A DNA stretch of 64,000 bases from Daucus carota subsp. sativus (taxonomy: Eukaryota > Streptophyta > Magnoliopsida > Apiales > Apiaceae). The notes below the pieces were generated by a model. That model was given only the letters and a program-made list of their open reading frames with translations. It had not been told where the DNA came from and did not search any database. The stretch lies in NCBI RefSeq assembly GCF_001625215.2, contig NC_030384.2, positions 31,856,527-31,920,526 on the forward strand, read 5' to 3'. Position 1 is the stretch's first letter. Each line of letters begins with the position of its first letter. This document shows positions 25,759-36,666 of the stretch, piece by piece. The position numbers were made by a program, and so were the translations under genes.

Positions 25759-26680
25759 TGGGTTCCACATAGAACCAATTAAAGCACAAAAAGCACGAGA
25801 TCTCCGATCGATCCGTCTCATCTCTCTTTCGAAACGTCGCCGTTCGACATCGAAGTGTCGTTGCCCCTATATCTCCCCATCTTTGCTCTCAAATCTTTCA
25901 ATATTTAACATATTTAATTCGTAATTATACGCTTGTGTTTGATTTCTATAATTGATTGTGCTAGTCATTATGAGATGATGGACGAATGGGTTGTAACGGG
26001 GAGGTCAAGTTGGAGCGATCCAGGGGGAAGAAGGTGGGGGAGAAGTGGGTGCTGAATATTGAAAAGAGAAGGTACCGAAGGTTATGATATGTGTATGTAA
26101 TTGGTTGCTTTTAGATTATTTCATGATTACTTCTGTGCTATTAGTTTTAATATTGGTCTTGCGGGTACTCATTTTTGCCACTTGCAACTTATTATGTAAT
26201 TAAATGTAAATTTCAAGTTTTCAACCGATTTTTTCAAAATTGTATTTGTGATTGCATATATAATTGCTAGAAGTTGCAGATATGGTTGCATATGTAACCT
26301 CCGTATTTTTACAAATACTTTTTGGAACATAGTATTTTTGGAATTTGTTTGAACAAGTGACAGTATTTTCGTAAAAATTCTTTTAGATTTGGGTATTTAT
26401 GAAAAAAGCACTATCACATATTAATATTAGACTAGTATTCAAAGATGGATAATAAAAATATTTATTATTTATACAAATGATTTCTAATATATAATTTTTC
26501 AATAGAAAATATAATCAGTCGACTAATATAATCTAATAGAATTTCAATTCATCAATATTAAAATATTAATAAAATGATGTTAAATTTAAATTATATATAT
26601 TATATTTAAAATTATATAATCATCGGGGCTTTGCACTTTGCAGGGTTCAAGACACGTATATATAACACCACACCACATCA
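25755..26680. mobile_element. Left end of a further TIR element of the same family; remainder unclear
   Basis: The first 25 bp or so (GGGTTGGGTTCC, then ACATAGAACC) match the outer end of the 12.25-kb element closely and again abut (TA)n. The following DNA includes a GC-richer stretch (about 25795-25890), then AT-rich sequence with no gene. I found no partner end, so this may be a truncated copy. Only the left boundary is supported. Confidence 0.5.
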
Positions 26681-27736
26681 GGTTTTATATCAAACTGCCA
26701 TCCGTTACGTCAAAATATCTCACTTTACCCACCCATCTCACCGGAGGCTCATTTAAGCCACTATAAACCAAATATATATTATTTTACCCACATCACTATT
26801 CATACCTCTTTACTTAATCAATTATCAAAAATTAACCGTTTCTTTTTATTACAAAATCACTTCGAGTACTTTCATACTTGTCTCTAATATTTATCAAAAT
26901 AATTTGAGGATTTATAAAGGAACATAGGTAGGGTGCTCACACACACACACACACACACACACATATAGCTATATATTTTTTTGACTACATAGCTATGTTG
27001 CTCTAGAAATTCCCAAATTATTTTGATAAACAATATAGACAACTATGAAAGTACTCAAAATGATTTTGTAGTAAAAGCGATATTGAATAAACCATTTACA
27101 GCGTTTATTAAATAAGAAACGGTGTTAAAAAGGGCATTAACATCGTTTAATATATAAAAGGCGGTGTTGAATACATGATTTACATCAGTCTTTAAATAAA
27201 AATCGATGTTAAAAAGCTCATTCACATCGGTCCTGTTTTCCGAATGATGTCTAATTCAGTTTTTACATCAATTTTTTTTAGAAAAACGATGCATATGGTT
27301 TATATTGCCCTGTGATGTATGTGTTGAAAGGGTGTCAAATCACGTAATAAATCATTATTCATGTTGTAACCAAGCAGTATATTGGTAATATCTCAGCAAA
27401 AGACATCAAATTTTTTGAGAAAACTGATGTCTGAACATGCTATTTACATCGGGTTAAAACTGATGTCTAAATATCATACATATAACATCGCACGCGAAGA
27501 TATCGGTCGGATTTTTAACAGGCATCGGCGTTTGACCGGTGTCTAATGCATTATTTGTAATATTGGTGTAGTAAAAAGTTAAACGATTAATTTTTAATAA
27601 ATGATTAAGTAAAGAGGTATGAATAGTGATGTGGGTAAAATGATATGAATTTGGTTTATAGTGACTTAAATGAGTCGTCGATGAGATAAGTAGGTCAAGT
27701 GAAATGACGTAACGATGGCCAGTTTGATATAAAACC
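26681..27736. mobile_element. Foldback element with long inverted arms
   Basis: The left arm (about 26681-26932) is the inverse of two separated blocks on the right (26993-27076 and 27577-27736). Both outer ends start GGTTTTATATCAAACT, and both arms share CACATCACTATTCATACCTC. The hinge holds (CA)n at about 26939-26962. The right arm is interrupted by a 490-bp insertion. No coding sequence. Long TIRs suggest a MULE or foldback family; the class is inference. Confidence 0.75.
27077..27566. mobile_element. 490-bp element nested in the foldback arm
   Basis: Flanked by the identical 10-mer TGTAGTAAAA (27067-27076 and 27567-27576). Removing the insert plus one copy restores the alignment to the intact left arm. 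The interior carries many degenerate copies of a CATCGGT/ACATCGTTT-type subterminal repeat in both senses. A 9-10-bp duplication fits Mutator-like insertion, although the subterminal repeats recall CACTA elements. Non-coding. Confidence 0.7.
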
Positions 27737-28101
27737 CACACCTCGTCTTAATATACACAATCGTCATCGTCTAGTCAACGCTGTCGATCATCATCCTCAT
27801 TATCACCTCATCATTCATTATTCCCAGGAAAAAGTTTGTAGAGATCAAATACGAATGTTCTGATAACATGAGATGATACATATACATTGGGATCATGGAT
27901 TTAAAGGCAGGCATTGGATAGACAAAAAGTTTCCCAAAAGGGTGCAAGTTGTAATAAACAAAAACTAACATTGTTAATTAAACATGCATCTTGGTAGTAA
28001 TCATACACAAGTCACAACAGACCTTTCGAGGTAGATCCCTGAACATCAGGAACCATTAGGAAATACTGGGAAAGCACAAATAAGACATACGTGCGTGTAT
28101 A
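27737..28101. other. Intergenic, 3' of the CYP76A-like gene
   Basis: 365 bp with no gene. Presumably includes the 3' UTR of the minus-strand P450. Confidence 0.4.
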
Positions 28102-29675
28102 TTACAACCGTGCTTTCTTTGGGACGGCTCTAAGTGGTACAAATTTTCTCACAGTGATCCCAATTCGATCATCCATGTCCATTGTCTCTGGAGACTCATA
28201 ATGCCAGTCGAACTCATGAAGCAATGAACCCAGGATCAGATGCAGCATTTTGTGAGCCAAGGGAACGCCTGCACACATTCTTCTTCCTGCCCCAAAGGGG
28301 ATCAACTCGTGATGCTGACCTTTGTAATCAATTTTTGAGCCCAAGAATCTCTCGGGCTCGAAAGACAAAGGGTCATTCCAGCATTGCGGATCCCTCCCTA
28401 TTGCCCAAGCATTTACGAAGACTTGTGTGTTCTTGGGAATGTGGTACCCCATGAAGACGGTATCTTTCATGGCCTTCCTTGGAACGAGAAGCGGAATTGG
28501 AGGATGCAGACGCAGTGTTTCCTTAACCACTGCCTGCAAATATTGCAAGTTATCAATGTCACTTTCCTCGAATCTCCTTTCCTTTCCAATGACATTTGCT
28601 AGCTCGGCTTTAACCTTGGTCATTTTTTCAGGGTTCCTTAGAAGCTCAGTGAGTGCCCATTCTGTCGTGCTGCTCGTCGTCTCTGAACCAGCTAGAAATA
28701 TTTCCTGCAATAATTTAAATCAGTATGACATTTCACAACTTCATCATTAACTTTTTTAGTTGTGCATATATTTCGTACCAGTATAAATATGTTTATGTCC
28801 CTTTCCTGTAGCCTGGGTGGTTCGTCTTTTCCTTTGCCCCGAAACTCAATTAGAACATCCAAAAAATCAGTTGTTCTGTTTCCTCCAGTTTGTTGTTCCT
28901 TCTCTTGGGCTCTCTCTTTGAAGAACTCTGCAGCTATGGCTAATGCTTTTCCAATGTCACGGTCCATGTTTCTTCTCAAACCTTGAAGATCAAACCGTCT
29001 AAGACAAGGAAAAACATCCGAAATATTTGCATGTCCACTCCACTCCATTAGCCCCATCATCGCATCAAAAAACTCAGAGCCGGCCTTGGACTGGGGATCC
29101 ACCAAGTCCCGCGACAGCATGAGATTACCAAGCATGTTAAACGATCCCAGGAACACAAACTTCGCCACTTCAATCTCTCTCCAAGCTTCATTCCCTATCC
29201 AATTCATCAAATTGCCAATACACCTCTGCCTGATCGGCTCCGTCTCATTCAGCCTCTTGCTCACCAACATCTCCACAGTGCAAACCCGCCTCAACACACG
29301 CCAGTACGACCCATACGGGGCAAGAGCCAGAGAGCCCTTGTGATAATCATGTGATTTCATCGTATGAGTGATCGTTCTTTCTGCGAAAGTGTGATCATGG
29401 TTCTTGAACAACTCAGTTGCCGCCGCGGCATTAAGAATCACCATAGAGTTCACAGTGCCAAACCTTAGCCAAACAACCGGACCATATTGTTTAGCCAGCC
29501 CAGCTAAAGTCCTGTGCGGCATTTTTCCAAGGTCGAACATATTGCCGAACAAAGGCCACCCCCGTGGACCCGGTGGCAATCTGGCGGCCCCGGACTTCCG
29601 CCGATAATAATGGAGAGCCAAGGCAGGTAGTAGAATGACAATGAACCAAAGATAAAAACCATAATTCATTTCCAT
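28102..29675 (-). CDS. Cytochrome P450, CYP76A-like
   Basis: Two exons, 28779-29675 and 28102-28704, joined by a short GT-AG intron at the usual A-type P450 position, giving 499 residues (normal length). N-terminal membrane anchor (about residues 5-22), the proline-rich hinge LPPGPRGWPLFGN, I-helix AGSETTSS (304 on), ExxR at Glu361-Arg364, PERF, and haem loop PFGAGRRMCAG with Cys443 as the thiolate ligand. The protein is closest to CYP76A members as I remember them. CYP76 enzymes oxidise monoterpenols, iridoids and other small terpenes or phenolics in the ER; the substrate here cannot be told. All P450 signature residues are present. A related P450 lies 5.3 kb upstream on the same strand. Confidence 0.93.
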
Positions 29676-29712
29676 TACTTCAAATCTTGAACAACCCTTT
29701 TGCTCCCGTAAT

Positions 29713-29721
29713 CTATTTATG
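29713..29721 (-). promoter_or_regulatory. TATA-like box of the CYP76A-like gene
   Basis: CATAAATAG on the minus strand, about 38 bp upstream of the ATG. The match is good, but so short a distance would leave almost no 5' UTR, so the assignment is tentative. Confidence 0.3.
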
Positions 29722-30084
29722 CAGCTACGATACAGTAAGCTGGATTAGAACAAAACTGCAATTATATAAAAAACAAAAAAGCAGCAGGATCTTTTTGATG
29801 GATGCCATCGAGCAAGAGTTTGTCTGGTATTCATAAAGTCATGCTATTGTCGAACATGAAAGTAAACCTTCGTAAAAAACAAGTGTAACAAAGACAGTAT
29901 AACATTTCGACCAATATCATGAGCAGCAAGAGTTTGTCAACGTTGAATAAAAAAAGACATGACATACATAAATAAATCATGAGTCTTGCTATGTGTAAAG
30001 AATTAATAACATGATAATTGTTGTAAAATGTTTTAATTAGATTGGTTGACGTGAATACAGGAATCACATTCTAATTAAAACATA
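29722..30084. other. Upstream region of the CYP76A-like gene
   Basis: AT-rich DNA with no gene; likely promoter of the minus-strand P450. Confidence 0.4.
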
Positions 30085-30292
30085 CTCCCTCCGTCTTGAA
30101 ATATATAGGTCGCTTAACTTTTTGGCACACACTTCTAAGTCTTTTGACCGCTTAGTTAAAATTATTATTTTTAATTTTTTTTTTGAATTATAATATTAGT
30201 CATATGTTTTTATTCAAAAAAATAATTTTAATTATACCGTCAAAAGAGTTAGAAGTATGTGCCTAAAAGTCAAGCCACATAAAACAGGGAAG
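30085..30292. mobile_element. Stowaway-like MITE (degenerate right end)
   Basis: The left end CTCCCTCCGTCTTGAAATAT follows TA. The right end (ACAGGGAAGCA) is a decayed inverse. The interior contains an internal inverted repeat (ACTTCTAAGTCTTTTGAC against GTCAAAAGAGTTAGAAGT). About 208 bp, non-coding. Confidence 0.6.
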
Positions 30293-30693
30293 CAAAAGAT
30301 TCTAAAGAATCATCTCATACAATATTTGATACGTACAGCTAGTGTGATACATGGGCATTAATAATACCTAGACGTCAGTGTAATCCTTTGTTTTTTCCCC
30401 TAACAGTCCAAAGCTCCACAGAAATCATCCTCTAATATCTAACTAAAAAATAAAAAGAAAAAATGATCCTATGATGAGTAGATCTTCACCTGACTATTAC
30501 TATGTTTACAGAGTACATGATGCCGAATGGAGAATCTACGAGCCGAAACAAATAATTATGCTCTGATTAACTAATAATCACTATTTAAAATCCAAGTCAA
30601 CTATTACTGTCATCTTTATTAAATCAGATGTATTATCACGTAATCTTCGTTAACATTATATCTCGCACGTCTTTATAAAAAATCAGTTTTTCT

Positions 30694-30873
30694 AATGTAT
30701 ACCCATGCGCACATGCTAAGTGCGGAATTTTATAAGTTTTATAGATTTTGATTGGCACTCATATCTTAATAATGGTGGACCCCTGCAAATACACTAACCA
30801 CACCAATCAAAAACTCTCAAATATATCAAATTTCGCGCTTAGCATGTGCCCATGAGCCCACAGTAGACAAACT
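30694..30873. mobile_element. Short TIR MITE
   Basis: Ends share CCCATG.GCACATGCTAAG and a GC.GAA.TTT core in inverse orientation over about 35 bp. Total about 180 bp. The surrounding 30.3-31.7 kb has no gene. Confidence 0.65.
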
Positions 30874-31708
30874 CATAAAAAATTTGTATATTTTCAGATG
30901 TTAAAGTTGAAAAATCAGTATTTTAGATAAAAGAACCAAGTTTGAAAAGGTGATGATGATTGCTCAACTTAGTACTCACCAAGTTAAGGTTTAAAAAAGC
31001 GAGCATATCCACTATTTTTAACTAATAAAATCTCCACACACAACTTACATATAATAACACATGAAACCTACCATTAAGCATTGATACACAAAATATTTAT
31101 GGAAGTACTCACCATTGTAGCCGACTTCTTGTACAAACTTTCACACTACAAAATCTTTACATGTTTCACATCCTATCTTGACTGCAAGCTTTAAAGTGCG
31201 AAATGAAGAAGCTATAAATTAGGTCTACTATGTGTTTGCAGATATTATGTGCCAAATATATACTATGGTTTAACTCACCGCCTTGAGATTATATTAAATT
31301 TGATAAAATGAGTCATGAATGGTGACTATACCATTCAAATGCAACGTGTCATTCACCCACTTCTCCCTGGTGTGCAACGTGTCATTTGCCTATTGTTTAA
31401 TTTTACTATTAATTTCAGTTTTCTTTTTAATGTAATCCGTTGCTTTAATTCTCATTTTTTCTTAAGGTTTTTAATGTAATCCATTGTTTTTCTTTAAGGA
31501 TGTTTAAGATTCTCCTGATGTTGTATAACATGCAAGTTATATTGGGCTGATGCTGATGTTTCTTGCCCATTCAACGATTCGGCACATTTAAAGTTTCAGC
31601 CCAATTCAACAAATTCGTTCCGTAAGTGCATCACGTGTCTACCTGATATATCCATTACCAATTAGAGAGCCCGATTACCCACTGTAGAGGGAGTGAACTT
31701 ATCACTTA

Positions 31709-31920
31709 CTCCCTCCGTCTCAATTCAAATATACTCATTTTACACACATATTAAGAATTATTAAATGATTGTCGCTTATATTTAGATGGTACATTGGAAA
31801 TGATAAATAAGAAAGAGAGCATGAAGGATTGTTGATAAATGTGCATTGAAAATAGAGAGGCTCAACTATTTTGCAATAAATTTTTTTTCAAAAAAGTCAT
31901 CTAATTTGGGATGGAGAGAG
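31709..31920. mobile_element. Stowaway MITE
   Basis: CTCCCTCCGTCTCAATTCAA at the left and the inverse of CTCTCTCCATCCCAAATTAG at the right, with TA duplicated on both sides (31707-31708 and 31921-31922). 212 bp: a textbook Tc1/mariner-type MITE. Confidence 0.85.
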
Positions 31921-32278
31921 TAGCATGACTTATGATTTAACGTGATGTATATGATAAGGTGGGTGCTTAAAATATCTGTTTGGGTAATTTTGATTTATTA
32001 TGACTTATAAATCATTAAAAACATAATAATAAAAATGATTTATGGATAACTTAATCTCAAAATTGAAAAAATTAATTAATTGAAAAAAATAACTCAAACT
32101 AACTTCTGACTTTAAGTCAGTATCAGGCTTATCTCTGACTTTAAGCTAACTTTTGATTTATTGCATAAACAGACATTTTTCAGCTTAAAGTCAAGAATGA
32201 CTTAAAACGCAGGTTTTAAGTCCTCTCAAATAGGCTAATAATCTTAAAGTAGCTCTGCGATAAGTTAATGACATATGA
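31921..32278. other. AT-rich repeat-like DNA
   Basis: Contains several ACTTTAAGT(C/A)-type motifs in both senses, probably an old MITE without readable borders. No gene. Confidence 0.35.
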
Positions 32279-32418
32279 ACCGTTTAGGCAAACTTAAAAA
32301 AAGCGACTTCTTGCTTAAAATAAAGAAGTGAATGAGAAGTGAGAATTAATAAGTTAATGAAGTGTTTTGAAAAGAAGTAGAACCTCTGATAGAAAAGTTA
32401 GCATTCTCAACTTCTAGT
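32279..32418. mobile_element. Truncated hAT-like MITE arm
   Basis: Starts AACCGTTTAGGCAAACTT and follows for about 140 bp the inverse of the element at 33386-33612 (shared: GACTTCTTGC, GTGAGAA, AAGTGTTT.GAAAAGAAG). It stops where the GC-richer segment begins. Confidence 0.6.
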
Positions 32419-32429
32419 CCGTCAAACTA

Positions 32430-33370
32430 CTCTTGCCGAAATCATTACTTTTCATTATCCCGTCCAATAGCAATGACGCTCCCTAGACCACTACCGTGTA
32501 GTTAGGTACTCAAACGAGCGGGGCCTTGAAGGTGAAGGAGAAGGAACCGTGGAGCTTGATCCCCCCTCCCCCTCTCCGGAGAAAGGTTTCTAAAATTTGG
32601 CTAGTTTCCGCTATTAGCGGAATATTCTAATCCGCCCGGCATCATCCAATTAGAAGCCTTTACACAATTTTCTACTAATCTTGATAAAGCTACTCAATGA
32701 TGAACGAAGGGGCTTTCAAGGAAGGCTATTCAATAGGTCAACCGGACGCTAGAGCCAATTTTCTACACGCAGATGGATTGATTGTAAGTTAAACAAAAGA
32801 GTTTCGCTCGATTGGCCTTTCCACGCTGACGAATGCCTCTTTTCTCTTTTCTGAAGTCTACAATAAACAGCTGCCCGAACCAAACCCATTTTTCAAGGCA
32901 CCCATACTCTAGTGTTGCTCTTCCTAGCGCGTGTTGCTCTTCCTAGCGCGAAAGGTGCTTTACTAATATTCTAATATAAGACGTGCATGTTAGCACTTTG
33001 AAAGGGAGTTTGTGGCATTTGTGGGGGCCTGCCAACCCGGATTTCCCGTCTCCGAACTGCCATGTCTTGTCTTGAAAGAGAAATTCAAAATTTAAAATCC
33101 ACATATATATCTATTTTACTTTCTTGCAATAAGAATGCTTGGTATAAATAACTCACTTCTCGGTCTCTGACCCCATCAGTCACTACGACGCCACTATTGT
33201 TGCTTTTAATGAGCCCCTTCGGGATTCCCTTGAAATGAAAGGTTTGAAAATCTTTATTATCTAAATCTTAGGAACAGGACCCTACCCTATTCTTGAACAG
33301 AGCTTCTATTTATTTACATAAACGGGTCAAGAAAAGCAGAGTTCAGGAGCAATTCCTCTGGCTTGTGATA
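32430..33370. other. Segment resembling plant mitochondrial DNA (NUMT candidate)
   Basis: This 0.94-kb block differs from its surroundings: nearer equal base composition, runs such as GATCCCCCCTCCCCCTCTCCGG, and no homopolymer-rich AT tracts. It includes a perfect 19-bp tandem pair at about 32914-32951 (GTGTTGCTCTTCCTAGCGC twice). Its texture is that of plant mitochondrial spacer DNA. I recognise no complete mitochondrial gene, so the assignment rests on composition and must be aligned. Confidence 0.45.
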
Positions 33371-33385
33371 AATACACAGAAACAT

Positions 33386-33612
33386 GGGCCTGTTTGTTTA
33401 CCAGAAGCAGCTTCTGGTTCTCGCTTCTCCTTTTCTTGATCCGTTTGTGTTAAAAAGCAAAAGCACTTTTAAGAAGCTAAGAATCCTAGCTTCTCTCTCA
33501 CAACTTCTGCTTCTTTTCCAAACACTTTATTCACTTATTTACTTCTCACTTGTGCTCCACTTTTTTTAATTTACGCAAGAAGTCAATTCTTTTAAACTTG
33601 CCCAAACGGCCC
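33386..33612. mobile_element. hAT-like MITE
   Basis: Left end GGGCCTGTTTGTTTACCAG; right end read inversely GGGGCCGTTTGGGCAAG. 227 bp rich in AGAAGC/GCTTCT motifs, as in many plant hAT MITEs. An ORF across it (33384-33569) is spurious. I could not read a clear 8-bp duplication. Confidence 0.7.
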
Positions 33613-34279
33613 CATAATCTACTATTCATAGCTTTTCGTTTCACGTACACTTTGTTTTTCTTTGGCATTTTAAATGCACGGTTTGATAGATAAAAGTTCA
33701 CAAAGAACATCTTTTCAAACCCATCACCAAAGTGAGTAATTAATACCAATTCATGTTTATGCTTATATTTTATCATTACTAGCTTATGACCGTGCCAAGC
33801 ACGAGATTTGATAATTTTCATTTTCATTTTGACATTTTTGATACTTTTAATATATTACTGAAATAATATTTTCGCTTATAAATAAAGGATATGGATATGA
33901 TGTTAGATGATAGCATATACATATGTAATATGTTGAACGTATCATAAACGGGAATTAAAATTGGATTAAACTATATGAATTACGAAAACATGTTGATAAG
34001 GAAATTTATAATTACTTAAAATAATGCTCTCAATATCAATTCTCAAAAATTCTCTTATAAAAATTGTAATTCTGTTTTTATTATCATTATCTCGACCGTG
34101 ATTTAAATGAGAATAATTATAAGCGAGAACAATAATAAAAAATTATTATCCATTATTCCAAATACGTAAATGAACTATTTTGCATATATTTTATTTTTTC
34201 TTTTATCTCAATATTCAAATTTTTCTGGTAGGAAAAATAGGCTTAACGCCTCTGAAACATGTTAAATCTAGGTTTGAGA
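33613..34279. other. AT-rich intergenic DNA
   Basis: No gene or clear repeat border seen. Confidence 0.4.
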
Positions 34280-34739
34280 GGGGTGTATTGGATTGGGATT
34301 TTAAAACATTTTTTTGCATTCATGAAATCCGAGAGTATTCGATTGGGATTGTTTGAAATCCATTAAAATCTTGAGGTATTCAATTGGGATTTCAAATTAT
34401 GCTACAAAATCCGGTGGTATTCAATTGAGATTTTAAATTATGCTTTAAAATCCGATGGTATTCAATTGAGATTGTTTAAGATCCATTAAAATCTGATGGT
34501 ATTCAAATACTGATGGATTTTTTTTCATTTCATAAAATGATGGATTTTGTGGCATTCTTCAGTGTATTTTAAGTTTTTTGAAATCCCACCAAAATCAATG
34601 GGATTTTGAAGTATTGTACCTAAATCCTATCAACTCTGCGACATTTTATGAAGAATTTGCAAAAAATCAAAATCCCATACAATCCATTAAAATCTACAGA
34701 CTAAAAACAATCCATTAAAATCTCAATCGAATACACCCC
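34280..34739. mobile_element. MITE with GGGGTGTATT ends and internal repeats
   Basis: GGGGTGTATTGGATTGGGAT at the left; the inverse of the right end is GGGGTGTATTCGATTGAGAT. The interior is built from degenerate repeats of a unit like GGTATTCAATTGAGATT. 460 bp, non-coding. It lies 260 bp downstream of the second P450 gene. Confidence 0.8.
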
Positions 34740-35000
34740 GTAGGAAATTCAGTAGCTGTTTAAAATAGCATTTTTAATCGTGTGATAAATTAGCACTTTA
34801 GCGCGAAGTGGTACGGTTGGAAAAAGATGGAACAAGCTTAAGATCTCTCACATGCACATTTAAAATTAATTACATGTATGTTTCAAATCAAAAGAAATGT
34901 AAGCAGATTTCACAAACTACAGTACTACACACATCATTTGTATCCTTTTCTCGATCACAATAATTTACACCCATATATACAGAAATCAGACTTGGTAAAT

Positions 35001-36628
35001 TTACGAAGATATATATGGAACCGGTATTGCTTTCACTGGAACTGCTTTTCTGAGGGTGATTCCCATTCGTTCACTCATGTCCATGTCTCCTGCTTTGATC
35101 CCATCCTCTAAAATCCAATCAAATGCAAGCAAGACAGAGCCCAAAGCCAAGGGGAGAAGCCGAGAGGCTAGTGGAATTGCTGGACACATTCTCCGCCCTG
35201 ACCCAAACGGTAAAAACTCGAAATTTTGTCCTTTATAATCTACCTGCTGCATTTTGGGATCAAGGAACCTCTCGGGTTTGAATTCCAGAGGATCAATCCA
35301 CGTATTCGGGTCACGTCCGATCGCCCATACGTTTACAAGCACTTGTGCTTCTTTTGCGATGTGATAGCCTAGCATGTTGCAAGAGTCCATGGCCTTGTGG
35401 GGAACAAGAAATGGGAGTGGAGGGTGGAGCCTCAGAGTCTCTTTGATTACTGCTTGTAGGTATGGAAGTTTTTCGAAATCTCTCTCAGTAGGATTCGTGT
35501 TAGGAGGATGGACAGTAAGAGCTCTCAGCTCTTTTTGGACCTTTTCTAGTATTGTTGGATTGTGAAGAAGCTCGGCCATTGCCCACTCCAACGTGCTTGT
35601 CGTCGTGTCGGTTCCAGCTGTGAACATTTCCTGGACGAAAAATTAATCGTTTTATGATTTTGTACCCAATTTCGTGCCTGAAGCACTTTCATGTATATAT
35701 TAGTTGGTAAGAAACTTACAAACACAATAACATTGATTGTGGTTGGGGAGAATTTAAGAGGCCCTTCAACACCATCACCATTATAGTCCAAGAGAACATC
35801 CAAGAAGTCGTTTTTCTTTTCTACAAAAACCTCTTTATTTTCATTGAGCCGATCTTTCAAAAATCCTCCAGCAATTTCAAACGCTTGATTCACATGATAC
35901 TGCGTTTTCCTCCTAATCCCCTGAGGATCAAGCCGTCTCAACACAGGGAAAAAATCAGCCACATTAGGCTTTCCCGCAAACTCCATCACTTTACCCGCGT
36001 GGTAGTAGAATTGCTCCCCTGTCTCCGATTTCGGGCCCAAAAGATCCTTCGAAAACAGAAAGTTCCCCACCAAGTTGAAAGTCATCAAGAAGAAAAACCT
36101 CCGAACATCCACAGCCTTCGTGCCCGCGCCTCCCGCCTCTTCAATAAACCGCACCATGTGGTCAATACATCTTCTGCGAACATGATGCATAGCGTCAAGG
36201 CTAGTGGACGAGAAGAACTCCTTGCTGCAGAGCCGTCTGAGCATGCGCCAGTGGGGGCCATATTGAGCCGTGATGAGGGAGCCTTCATTTCCGAAATCTC
36301 CTTTCATGGACTCGTATATTTTTCTCCCAGCCAGAACCACGTCGTGGTGCTTGAACATCTCACGAGCCGCCTCGTTTGATGAAATAACAACTGTGTTCAT
36401 GGACCCGAGGCTTAGGGTCATCACGGGACCGTGTTTGCGAGCCAATTTGGCAAATGACTCGTGCGGTGCGAAACCGTAGCCCAATTGAAGGAGGTTTCCG
36501 ACTAGGGGCCAGCGCCTCGGTCCCGGAGGTGACGCTTTCGCGGAAACGTGGTGGAGTTTGAGGACAGCAGCCCATAATGACCATAGTACCATTACCACTA
36601 ATGCTAGAACTAGCAGCTCAACGTCCAT
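35001..36628 (-). CDS. Cytochrome P450, CYP76-type (second, divergent copy)
   Basis: Exons 35720-36628 and 35001-35630 join in frame to 512 residues. N-terminal anchor, hinge PPGPRRWPLVGN, I-helix AGTDTTTS (308 on), ExxR Glu367-Arg370, PERF, and haem loop PFGSGRRMCPAIP with Cys452. The glycine that normally follows Cys-x in FxxGxRxCxG is alanine here; some CYP76-like sequences share this, so it need not disable the enzyme. It has the same intron position as the CYP76A-like gene, but the two differ widely, so this is an old pair and not a fresh duplicate. CYP76-level assignment is fair; the subfamily and substrate are unknown. It acts at the ER with a P450 reductase. Confidence 0.9.
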
Positions 36629-36656
36629 ATCCTGTATTTCTACATAAATATATTGT

Positions 36657-36666
36657 GATTTATATA
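36657..36666 (-). promoter_or_regulatory. TATA-like box of the second P450 gene
   Basis: TATATAAAT on the minus strand about 30 bp before the ATG. Plausible core promoter, but the region is AT-rich enough for chance matches. Confidence 0.3.

Noticed and set aside
33384-33827. Two ORFs on opposite strands near a MITE
   Set aside because: The plus one is the MITE itself; the minus one starts in low-complexity DNA and matches no family I know.
35885-36479. Plus-strand ORFs of 164 and 69 codons
   Set aside because: Antisense to exon 1 of the second P450, with no independent support.
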